Positions 1 to 5,635 of a stretch of 9,595 bases of DNA are shown here, in pieces; positions within the stretch are counted from its first letter, which is position 1; each line of letters starts with the position of its first letter. The position numbers and the translations under genes were made by a program. The stretch spans positions 1 through 9,595 of the forward strand of contig DAOSWM010000094.1 in the NCBI GenBank assembly GCA_035380045.1, read 5' to 3'. Source of the DNA: DAOSWM01 sp035380045 (GTDB lineage: Bacteria > Bacteroidota > Bacteroidia > Bacteroidales > Tenuifilaceae). A model generated the notes under the pieces. It saw only the letters and a list, made by a program, of their open reading frames with translations, did no database searches and was not told the DNA's origin.

Positions 1-110
1 AACTTGCTTGTAGGTATTGAAAAATCATATTTTTTTTGGGTACAGGTGGTTGTTAAAGTATGTTTATAGTTGATTTTTACAAATCTAATCATTCTACTGA
101 AATAATTTGG

Positions 111-1277
111 CTACAAATCATCAAAAGGCGACTTTATCATCTTTAAGCTACTGGTGCTTACGTGGGTATAAATCTCTGTGGTTTTGCTGCTCCGGTGCCC
201 TAGCAGCTCCTGTATGTAGCGCAAGTCGGTGCCTGCCTCTAACAAATGCGTTGCGTAGCTGTGACGCAACCAGTGTAACGTTACGGGTTTCCGAATCCTG
301 CACTTGGCAACCGCCTGCTTCAGAACGCTCTGCAAACTCTGCTCGTCGTAGGGCATGCCCTCCTTCTGTCCCTCAAAAAGGTAAAATTTGGGCTTGTAGG
401 CCCGAACGTAATCCTCAAGCATCGCCATAATCCTGTCCGAAATGGGAACAACCCTGTCCTTTTTCCCCTTCGATTGCCGAACAATTAGCAGGTTCCTGTT
501 TCGGTCGATATCGCCAAACCGCAGCCTGAGCAGCTCGCCACGGCGCAGCCCACACGCGTAAATCAGGCTCAGCATGGTGCGATGCTTTACGTTCGCGTGC
601 GCATCGAGAATACGTTTCACCTCATCCTTGCTAAGCACATTGGGTAGCTTGTGCTCCCTCCGGGGGCGCTCAATGGCTTCAACCTCAATGGGGGCATCGC
701 AAACTTCCCGGTAAAAAATTTTGAGTGCGCTTACCATCTGATTCTGATAGGTTGAGCTGTAGCCCGTTCCAATTATGTGCGTGTGAATAAAATTTACGAT
801 ATCATCGTTGTTCAAACTGCTTAAATCGCTGGCCGACATGAGCGTAGCAAAAACCTTCACCATCTCGGTGTAAATCTTTACGGTCCGTGTGCTGTAACGT
901 TTATGCTCGAGCCAGCCCCTGAAATCCTCCAGAAGTATCTTATTCTCAGGAGTTAGGTCGATTTTTGGCTTTACCTTCTGCCTGGTTGGTTCACTTGTAG
1001 TACGTGGTGGCAGTGGCGCTTCCTCCTTGGATCCCTTGCCCTTGCCGCGAAGCTCCTCAACATCAATCCATGCAAGGTTACGCAGGGCGCTGAAAACCTC
1101 GTCGAGGTTAAAATCGTCGCTGGTAATGTACCACTTCTTGTTAGTTTGGCTCCACTTCCGGCCATGTAAGGTTTTAACTGCGTCAATAATTTTCTGTTCC
1201 TTGGGGAACGAAAGGAAAATTACTTTAGAATCCCTGTGGAATCCTTTTTCAAGTTTTACGGTATGTTCGTACTCCAT
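111..1277 (-). CDS. Tyrosine-type site-specific recombinase/integrase
   Basis: This 388-residue protein is a complete tyrosine recombinase, a DNA breakage-and-rejoining enzyme working through a 3'-phosphotyrosine intermediate. Residues 1-75 form a short N-terminal domain with a WS-x5-WYI motif (42-51), as seen in many Bacteroidota integrases. A basic, Pro-rich linker (about 76-106) follows. Residues 110-200 are a SAM-like core-binding domain and 205-388 the catalytic domain. The catalytic set is visible: Arg245 (GLRRGEL), Lys270 (SKGKKDR), His335 and Arg338 (HWLRHS), His361 (LLGHRS) and Tyr370 (EIYTH). The C-terminal SPFDDL is typical of Bacteroidota XerD/IntI-like proteins. The ATG at 1275-1277 is the first Met after the gap; a GTG three codons upstream is an alternative. 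No excisionase, attachment site or cargo genes are visible, because the upstream side is cut by the assembly gap. The family is certain. Whether it is a mobile-element integrase, an integron-like integrase or a phase-variation invertase is not known. Confidence 0.93.
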   Translation of the reverse strand: MEYEHTVKLEKGFHRDSKVIFLSFPKEQKIIDAVKTLHGRKWSQTNKKWYITSDDFNLDEVFSALRNLAWIDVEELRGKGKGSKEEAPLPPRTTSEPTRQKVKPKIDLTPENKILLEDFRGWLEHKRYSTRTVKIYTEMVKVFATLMSASDLSSLNNDDIVNFIHTHIIGTGYSSTYQNQMVSALKIFYREVCDAPIEVEAIERPRREHKLPNVLSKDEVKRILDAHANVKHRTMLSLIYACGLRRGELLRLRFGDIDRNRNLLIVRQSKGKKDRVVPISDRIMAMLEDYVRAYKPKFYLFEGQKEGMPYDEQSLQSVLKQAVAKCRIRKPVTLHWLRHSYATHLLEAGTDLRYIQELLGHRSSKTTEIYTHVSTSSLKMIKSPFDDL

Positions 1278-1373
1278 AACGTTCACTATTTTATACAGCT
1301 TCGCCCTGTGAATCCCATTGACAACAAGCCTGTTGGAACTTACGCAAACGATTTCTAAAAATAGAAAAAAAAA

Positions 1374-1473
1374 NNNNNNNNNNNNNNNNNNNNNNNNNNN
1401 NNNNNNNNNNNNNNNNNNNNNNNNNNNNNNNNNNNNNNNNNNNNNNNNNNNNNNNNNNNNNNNNNNNNNNNNN
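1374..1473. other. Assembly gap (100 N)
   Basis: There are exactly 100 consecutive N, flanked by A-runs on both sides (nine A before, four after). A round 100 is the usual placeholder for a gap of unknown length, so the true distance between the recombinase and the transketolase operon, and any genes between them, cannot be known from this sequence. Confidence 0.98.
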
Positions 1474-1515
1474 AAAAGATGATGCAAACCACCCTCGCTT
1501 TTGCTAAAAATTGGT

Positions 1516-1523
1516 TACCTTTG
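1516..1523 (+). promoter_or_regulatory. Candidate Bacteroidota -7 box of the transketolase operon
   Basis: TACCTTTG matches the Bacteroidota housekeeping -7 consensus TAnnTTTG exactly. It lies 40 bp before the ATG at 1564, implying a leader of roughly 30-35 nt. The -33 element is poor: the nearest TTTG (1500-1503) is only 12 bp upstream, shorter than the usual spacing of about 19-21 bp. The position ahead of the first gene of a closely packed gene set supports it, but the match is short and the assembly gap is only about 40 bp away. Confidence 0.45.
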
Positions 1524-1563
1524 TGCGGAATTTTCAAAAAAACAAGAAAAGAAATTATTGTTT

Positions 1564-2409
1564 ATGGCTGATATTGAAAAACTTAAATCGATAGCTGCGC
1601 AGGTACGGCGCGATGTAATTCGCATGGTGTACGCACCCGCCAGCGGTCACCCGGGCGGAGCCTTAGGCTGTGCCGATTTCTTCACGGCTATGTACTTCAA
1701 CATACTCGAAATAAACCCCGAGAAGTTCACCATGGAGGGCGAAGGCGAGGACATGTTCTTTCTCTCCAACGGTCACCTTTCAGCAGTGTGGTACAGCGTG
1801 CTTGCCCGTAGAAACTTTTTTCCTGTGAAGGAGCTGACAACCTTTCGTCTTATCGATTCGCGCCTGCAGGGACATCCGGCCACGGCCGAGTATTTGCCCG
1901 GAATTCGTGTAGCCTCCGGTTCGCTGGGTCAAGGGTTGTCCGTAGCATGCGGAGCCGCGTTGGCCAAGAAGCTAAAGGGCGATAAGCATTTGGTGTACAC
2001 GCTACACGGCGATGGTGAGCTGCAGGAGGGCCAAATTTGGGAGGCCGCCATGTTTGCGGTTGCCCGCAAAATTGATAACCTGATTGCAACCATCGATTAT
2101 AACGGGCAGCAAATTGACGGGCCAGTGGACAAGGTTATTCCGCTGGGCGACCTGAAAGCTAAGTGGGAAGCATTCGGCTGGCACGTTCTTGAAATGCAGG
2201 GGAATAACATTGACGATGTGCTCAGGGTAATGGCCGAAGCGAAGAATGCAACCGGAAAAGGAAAACCCGTTGCCATACTCATGCGAACCGAAATGGGAAT
2301 GGGAGTCGATTTTATGGTGGGAACGCACAAATGGCACGGCAAAGCCCCCAACAAGGAGGAGTTTGAGAAGGCCATGGCGCAGCTCCCCGAAACCGAAGGC
2401 GATTTTTAA
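1564..2409 (+). CDS. Transketolase, N-terminal (ThDP pyrophosphate-binding) subunit
   Basis: This 281-residue protein is the N-terminal half of a split transketolase, which moves two-carbon ketol units between sugar phosphates in the non-oxidative pentose phosphate pathway, in the cytoplasm. Visible motifs are SGHPGG (27-31), LSNGH (67-71), GSLGQGLS (119-126), and the thiamin-diphosphate/metal motif from GDG (149-151) to the Asn of IDYN (177-180). THKWHGKAP (254-262) is also typical. The length matches stand-alone N-terminal subunits of about 280 residues, whereas single-chain enzymes have about 660. The ATG at 1564 is preferred over a TTG at 1501, because conserved sequence begins at MADIEKLK and the extra 21 residues would overlap the promoter-like sequence. 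The matching C-terminal subunit lies 451 bp downstream, after one small gene, so the two should form a heterotetramer (family knowledge). Some split enzymes of this family act on other ketoses, so substrate identity is inferred. Confidence 0.95.
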   Translation: MADIEKLKSIAAQVRRDVIRMVYAPASGHPGGALGCADFFTAMYFNILEINPEKFTMEGEGEDMFFLSNGHLSAVWYSVLARRNFFPVKELTTFRLIDSRLQGHPATAEYLPGIRVASGSLGQGLSVACGAALAKKLKGDKHLVYTLHGDGELQEGQIWEAAMFAVARKIDNLIATIDYNGQQIDGPVDKVIPLGDLKAKWEAFGWHVLEMQGNNIDDVLRVMAEAKNATGKGKPVAILMRTEMGMGVDFMVGTHKWHGKAPNKEEFEKAMAQLPETEGDF

Positions 2410-2430
2410 ATCAACATAAAACTAAGAGAA

Positions 2431-2829
2431 ATGAAGAACATTGTGATAATTGCTCACGATGCAAAGAAACCCGAGCTGGTGAAGTTTCTGGGCGAACGGC
2501 TCGAGTGGCTTCGTGGGGTAAACCTGATAGCAACCGGCCGAACAGCCGAATTCGTAGAATCGCAGGGAATTTCGTGTAAGCATATGAGCCCCGGACAGTA
2601 CGGAGGTTACATTCAAATAACCGATATGATTGAGAAAGGCGAGGTTGACATCGTAATCTTTCTCCGCGACTCGAAGCTGGTGCAGAAACACCACGAGGAT
2701 ATTCGTAAACTGCTCGAAACGTGTAATATAAACAACATCCCGTTGGCCACCAACTACGCAACAGCCGAGTTGGTAATTCTTGGCCTGATAAAGAAGGAAG
2801 CCGCTGAACGTCAGCAGCAGAGAACCTAG
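2431..2829 (+). CDS. mgsA: Methylglyoxal synthase-fold protein with altered active site
   Basis: This 132-residue protein aligns over its length with methylglyoxal synthase, which converts dihydroxyacetone phosphate to methylglyoxal and phosphate. By eye against E. coli MgsA: AHD (8-10) and Lys13 match the AHD / Lys23 segment; ATGRT (34-38) matches the phosphate-binding ATGTT; Asp80, His87 and Asp90 match Asp91, His98 and Asp101; and PLATNYATAE (104-113) matches PVATNVATAD. The E. coli segment SGPMGGDQQ, which carries catalytic Asp71, is SPGQYGGYIQ here, so Tyr60 replaces that Asp. Arg37 also replaces one phosphate-loop Thr. The gene lies 21 bp after the transketolase N subunit and 31 bp before the C subunit, so it is almost certainly co-transcribed with them. 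Family membership is secure. Methylglyoxal synthase activity is doubtful, and a modified lyase or a ligand-binding regulatory role is possible. The C-terminus is highly charged and ends in a Gln run. Confidence 0.85.
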   Translation: MKNIVIIAHDAKKPELVKFLGERLEWLRGVNLIATGRTAEFVESQGISCKHMSPGQYGGYIQITDMIEKGEVDIVIFLRDSKLVQKHHEDIRKLLETCNINNIPLATNYATAELVILGLIKKEAAERQQQRT

Positions 2830-2860
2830 AAGATAGTTAAACAGAAATAATCCAGAATTG

Positions 2861-3814
2861 ATGGAAAAATATACAAACACCGGAAGTAAGGATACACGGT
2901 CGGGTTTTGGCCAGGCATTATACGAGCTGGGGAAAACCAACCCCCGGGTTGTGGCGCTATGCGCCGATTTGGTGGGCTCGCTTAAAATGGAGAAGTTTAT
3001 AGAGGAGAATCCGCAGCGTTTCTTCCAAACTGGAATTGCCGAGGCCAACATGATTGGTGTTTCGGCTGGGCTGGCCACCAGCGGAATGATTCCCTTCGCA
3101 GGAACCTTTGCAGCGTTCGCCACGGGCAGGGTTTACGACCAGATTCGCCAGAGCGTAGCCTACTCGAATAAGAACGTGAAAATTGCGGCATCGCATGCCG
3201 GCATTACGCTTGGCGAGGACGGAGCAACGCACCAGATGCTCGAGGACATTGGCATGATGAAGATGCTGCCCAACATGACCGTTATCAACCCCTGCGACTT
3301 TAACCAAACCCGTTTGGCAACGCTGGCAGCAGCCGAATGGGAGGGGCCGGTTTACCTGCGCTTTGGTCGTCCGTCGGTGCCAAATTTCACGCCAGCCGAA
3401 GGGAACTTCGAAATTGGCAAGGCCATTAAGCTGGTTGAAGGAACCGATGTAACCATCTTTGCCACCGGCCACCTTGTGTGGAAATCGCTGGAGGCAGCCG
3501 AAATCCTTTCAACAAAAGGAATTAGCGTTGAGGTAGTTAACATTCACACCATAAAACCATTGGACGTTGACGCCATTCTAACTTCGGTAGCGAAAACCCG
3601 CGCCGTGGTTACCGCCGAGGAGCATATGATGAACGGCGGACTTGGCGATAGCGTAGCGCAGGTGCTGGCACGTTTTAACCCATCGCCCATGGAGATGGTG
3701 GCCATTAACGACACCTTCGGCGAAAGCGGAAAACCCGATGAGCTGATGGTGAAGTACGGCCTCGATACCCCAAATATTTTGGAAGCTGTTGAGAAAGTGT
3801 ATCTTCGTAAGTAA
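2861..3814 (+). CDS. Transketolase, C-terminal (pyrimidine-binding) subunit
   Basis: This 317-residue protein is the C-terminal half of the split transketolase and partners the product of 1564-2409. The pyrimidine-binding domain occupies about residues 9-170 and the transketolase C-terminal domain about 185-312. Glu61 in GIAEANMIG is the conserved Glu that activates the thiamin aminopyrimidine ring. GEDGATHQ (118-125) carries the donor-site His124 of the family, and YLRFGRPSVP (165-174) is the phosphate-side segment. FGESGKPDELMVKYGL (286-301) is the usual C-terminal signature. Length is normal for stand-alone C subunits. The ATG at 2861 is preferred; a TTG directly upstream at 2858 would add only one residue. 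The C-terminal gene is in the usual N-then-C order, but separated from its partner by the MGS-like gene instead of being adjacent. Only 17 bp separate it from the ECF sigma gene that follows. Confidence 0.95.
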   Translation: MEKYTNTGSKDTRSGFGQALYELGKTNPRVVALCADLVGSLKMEKFIEENPQRFFQTGIAEANMIGVSAGLATSGMIPFAGTFAAFATGRVYDQIRQSVAYSNKNVKIAASHAGITLGEDGATHQMLEDIGMMKMLPNMTVINPCDFNQTRLATLAAAEWEGPVYLRFGRPSVPNFTPAEGNFEIGKAIKLVEGTDVTIFATGHLVWKSLEAAEILSTKGISVEVVNIHTIKPLDVDAILTSVAKTRAVVTAEEHMMNGGLGDSVAQVLARFNPSPMEMVAINDTFGESGKPDELMVKYGLDTPNILEAVEKVYLRK

Positions 3815-3831
3815 CATGTGGTAAATAACAT

Positions 3832-4380
3832 ATGAGTCATTTGAGCGATAAGGAGCTGCTTGGAAAGTTTCGGTGCGCCGATACGCGCAGCTACGCATTT
3901 AACCTTATCGTTCGTAAGTACCAGGAGCGAATATACTGGCATATTCGAAAAATGGTGATACACCACGATGATGCCGACGATGTGATTCAGAACACTTTCC
4001 TAAAGGTTTGGACCGGGCTCGATGGGTTCCGCGAGGATTCGCAGCTGTACACCTGGCTTTACCGAATAGCAACAAACGAGGCGCTAACTTTTCTTAAAAA
4101 GAAGCGCACCAAGTTGTTTATGCCGCTGGTTGACGTTGAACAGCAGCTTTGCCGTTCGCTCGAGAGCGATCATCACATAAACGGTAACGAGCTGCAGGTG
4201 AGGCTCCAGAAAGCTGTACTCACGCTTCCTGAGAAGCAACGTATAGTGTTCAACATGAAATACTTCGACGATATGAAGTACGAGGATATGTCCGAGGTTC
4301 TCGGAACCTCAGTTGGGGCGTTGAAAGCTTCGTATCACCATGCGGTTAAGAAAATTGAAAAATATATGGAAACCGATTAA
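3832..4380 (+). CDS. ECF-type RNA polymerase sigma-70 factor
   Basis: This 182-residue protein is an extracytoplasmic-function sigma factor, which directs RNA polymerase to a small regulon when released from its anti-sigma factor. Sigma region 2 spans about residues 22-92, with the core-binding and -10 recognition signature DDADDVIQNTFLKVW (46-60) and the following TWLYRIATNEALTFLKKKR (74-92). Sigma region 4 spans about 122-178, with LPEKQRIVFNMKYFDDM (132-148) and the HTH KYEDMSEVLGTSVGALKAS (149-167). There is no region 1 or 3, as expected for the class. It begins 17 bp after the transketolase C subunit and is followed by a one-TM protein and a Spy-like sensor. That three-gene order recurs in Bacteroidota (family knowledge). 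The short spacing suggests read-through from the transketolase promoter, though an additional internal promoter cannot be excluded. Confidence 0.95.
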   Translation: MSHLSDKELLGKFRCADTRSYAFNLIVRKYQERIYWHIRKMVIHHDDADDVIQNTFLKVWTGLDGFREDSQLYTWLYRIATNEALTFLKKKRTKLFMPLVDVEQQLCRSLESDHHINGNELQVRLQKAVLTLPEKQRIVFNMKYFDDMKYEDMSEVLGTSVGALKASYHHAVKKIEKYMETD

Positions 4381-4431
4381 ACCCTTAATCAACAGGTTTG
4401 TCATATTGTTAAAGAAAAGGATTTTACAGTG

Positions 4432-4884
4432 ATGAAGGATTTAGAAAGCAATAACGAAAGTTTTTATAAGGCGGGGAAGGAACTGCCGTTTAAGGTTCCC
4501 GAAGGCTACTTCGATGAGCTCCCCACCCGCATACAGGAATTTTGCATAACCAATGCACCTGTTACCTCGGGCGAGCCCGAACGTTCGTTCTTTGGTGTAC
4601 TCAAAGCGCAACTTGCGCTGGCATCGGGTTTTATTGTGCTGGTTATGATGGCATTTGCCGGTTACTACTACCTTCAACCCAACCCGCCGGTTAATGCATT
4701 TACTGATGGCGACTTTATTGAGATTGTGCGCGTTGATGTAGCCGATTTTGATGAGGCACAGCTGAATAGCCTTCAGGAAAACCATTCACCCTACGATTCG
4801 CTGACAAACGATAGAACTGATGAAATGATTCAGTACCTGCTCGAAGAGAATGTTGATTACGTTACCCTAATGGAACAATACTAG
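4432..4884 (+). CDS. Single-pass membrane protein, putative anti-sigma factor
   Basis: This 150-residue protein belongs to a poorly characterised Bacteroidota family recognisable by PFKVPEGYFDELPTRI (19-34). It has one predicted membrane segment at about residues 60-81 (LALASGFIVLVMMAFAGYYY), giving a cytoplasmic N-terminal part of about 58 residues and an extracytoplasmic acidic C-terminal part of about 68. The C-terminus ends in a DEMIQYLLEENVDY-type motif (130-143) found near the end of such proteins. The position directly after an ECF sigma gene and 3 bp before a sensor gene, plus topology, support a role in holding the sigma factor at the membrane. No zinc-binding HxxxCxxC anti-sigma motif is present, so this is inference from context. 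The ATG at 4432 is chosen with an AAAGG 11 bp upstream; the overlapping GTG at 4429 would add one residue. Confidence 0.72.
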   Translation: MKDLESNNESFYKAGKELPFKVPEGYFDELPTRIQEFCITNAPVTSGEPERSFFGVLKAQLALASGFIVLVMMAFAGYYYLQPNPPVNAFTDGDFIEIVRVDVADFDEAQLNSLQENHSPYDSLTNDRTDEMIQYLLEENVDYVTLMEQY

Positions 4885-4887
4885 GAT

Positions 4888-5352
4888 ATGAAAAAATATT
4901 TTACACCCATAGCCTTTATCCTTGCAGCGTTGTTTGCAGGTGGCCTTTCATTATCGTGCTCAAAAAAGGTTGATGAGGACCGAAGCGAGCAAATTAAGGT
5001 TCAGAAAATAGCTTTCTTTACGGAGAAGCTAAACCTTACCCCTGAGGAAGCCCAAATTTTTTGGCCTGTGTACAACGAGTACTGGCAACGTAAAAACAAG
5101 ATTATTGAGGAGCGCCGTTCGGCGATGCAGTTCTGTGCCGAGAATATTGAAAAGCTCTCGGAGGAGGAGATAGAGCGCTACGCCGACATGTACATCAATT
5201 TCCACAAGCAGGAGTCGGATTTGCTCATCGAGTTTAACGAGAAGTTTAAGGAGGTTCTGCCAGCCTCGAAGGTTATGAAGCTTTACCTCGCCGACTACGA
5301 GTTTAAAACCTACCTGCTGAAACAGATACGAAATTCGAGTAAGGAGGAGTAA
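4888..5352 (+). CDS. Spy/CpxP-like periplasmic sensor of ECF-type sigma factor (possible lipoprotein)
   Basis: This 154-residue secreted protein resembles Bacteroidota 'sensor of ECF-type sigma factor' proteins. Residues 1-23 are a signal peptide (KK, then hydrophobic FTPIAFILAALFAGGLSL). Cys24 in LSLSC could be a lipobox Cys, but the -3 position is Ser instead of the preferred Leu, so lipidation is possible, not certain. The mature part is a charged, all-helical domain. LNLTPEEAQIFWPVYNEYW (48-66) is the LTxxQ-like signature, and VLPASKVMKLYLADYEFK (123-140) is its usual partner near the C-terminus. Acidic residues follow the Cys (KKVDED, 26-31); acidic runs there can direct lipoproteins to the cell surface in Bacteroidota, but the spacing here is not the standard one. 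It starts 3 bp after the putative anti-sigma gene and ends just before a strong terminator, so it closes the operon. It probably senses the envelope state and signals to the anti-sigma protein (inference). Confidence 0.8.
   Translation: MKKYFTPIAFILAALFAGGLSLSCSKKVDEDRSEQIKVQKIAFFTEKLNLTPEEAQIFWPVYNEYWQRKNKIIEERRSAMQFCAENIEKLSEEEIERYADMYINFHKQESDLLIEFNEKFKEVLPASKVMKLYLADYEFKTYLLKQIRNSSKEE
5330..5351 (+). repeat. 22-bp direct repeat, copy 1 (3' end of sensor gene)
   Basis: This segment encodes the last residues of the sensor protein plus part of its stop codon. It recurs at 5607-5628 with 20 of 22 identities, including an uninterrupted 16-bp match, CGAGTAAGGAGGAGTA (5336-5351). The two differences are adjacent (TT versus CC). 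Confidence 0.85.
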
Positions 5353-5389
5353 TCGTTTACTTTAAATTGAATGTATTATATATGCTACC

Positions 5390-5416
5390 AAGGTGGGCTG
5401 AAGCCCACCTTTTTTT
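5390..5416 (+). terminator. Rho-independent terminator of the transketolase / sigma operon
   Basis: AAGGTGGGC (5390-5398) pairs with GCCCACCTT (5403-5411) around a TGAA loop, giving a perfect 9-bp GC-rich stem. It is followed at once by an uninterrupted T-run to 5416. It lies 38 bp after the sensor stop codon and has no matching A-run on the left, so it should act on plus-strand transcripts only. Confidence 0.92.
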
Positions 5417-5452
5417 GTGTATATCACCCAAAGACAAAAAATCTGCAAGAGG

Positions 5453-5597
5453 GTGTCTCAAAAGTTCATTGTGTGACTCTGTGAAGGACACTGAGAAACT
5501 CTGTGAAACTTATAATTTATTGTATCACAGTATATCACAGGGAAATCACAGTGTTCCACAGAGTAGTAAATCTAATCCTTTTTAACTTTTGAGACAC
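5453..5597. repeat. 145-bp MITE-like palindromic element
   Basis: The ends are a perfect 14-bp inverted repeat: GTGTCTCAAAAGTT at 5453-5466 and AACTTTTGAGACAC at 5584-5597. Between them the left half carries ACTCTGTGA twice (5476-5484 and 5498-5506), and the right half carries ATCACAG three times (5524-5530, 5534-5540, 5545-5551) plus CACAGAGT (5557-5564). The two halves are therefore imperfect reverse complements and the whole unit could fold into one long hairpin. There is no plausible coding sequence. The terminal motif is of the kind found at Bacteroidota insertion-sequence ends (recollection, unverified). No clear target-site duplication directly abuts the 14-bp ends, so it may be an old MITE or an intergenic repeat family. 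Confidence 0.7.
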
Positions 5598-5606
5598 TTT
5601 CGCTGT

Positions 5607-5628
5607 GAAACCCGAGTAAGGAGGAGTA
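5607..5628 (+). repeat. 22-bp direct repeat, copy 2 (intergenic)
   Basis: Near-copy of 5330-5351, lying 277 bp away, between the palindromic element and the 3' end of the minus-strand kinase. It is not part of any gene here, so it looks like a stray copy of the end of the sensor gene. Confidence 0.85.
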
Positions 5629-5635
5629 GTGCCAT

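Noticed and set aside
80..87. Minus-strand TAGATTTG, a match to the Bacteroidota -7 box pointing out of the window
   Set aside because: No -33 TTTG at normal spacing, and the downstream gene lies outside the window; an 8-bp degenerate match occurs often by chance in AT-rich DNA.
107..430. Plus-strand open frame of 107 codons inside the recombinase gene
   Set aside because: It is antisense to the conserved catalytic domain and has no recognisable motif.
1278..1487. Recombinase reading frame extended upstream through the N run to an ATG at 1485-1487
   Set aside because: It depends on translating unknown bases; residues between the gap and the Met at 1277 look like translated leader.
1501..1563. 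N-terminal extension of the transketolase N subunit from a TTG at 1501
   Set aside because: The extra 21 residues have no family resemblance and overlap the TACCTTTG promoter-like box; the ATG at 1564 matches the family start.
5476..5551. Short repeated units (CTCTGTGA, ATCACAG) as a CRISPR-like array
   Set aside because: Units are 7-9 bp with irregular short spacing and form a palindrome; no repeat-spacer structure and no cas genes.
5367..5585. 72-codon plus-strand open frame
   Set aside because: It runs through the terminator hairpin and the palindromic element; composition reflects repeat sequence, not protein.
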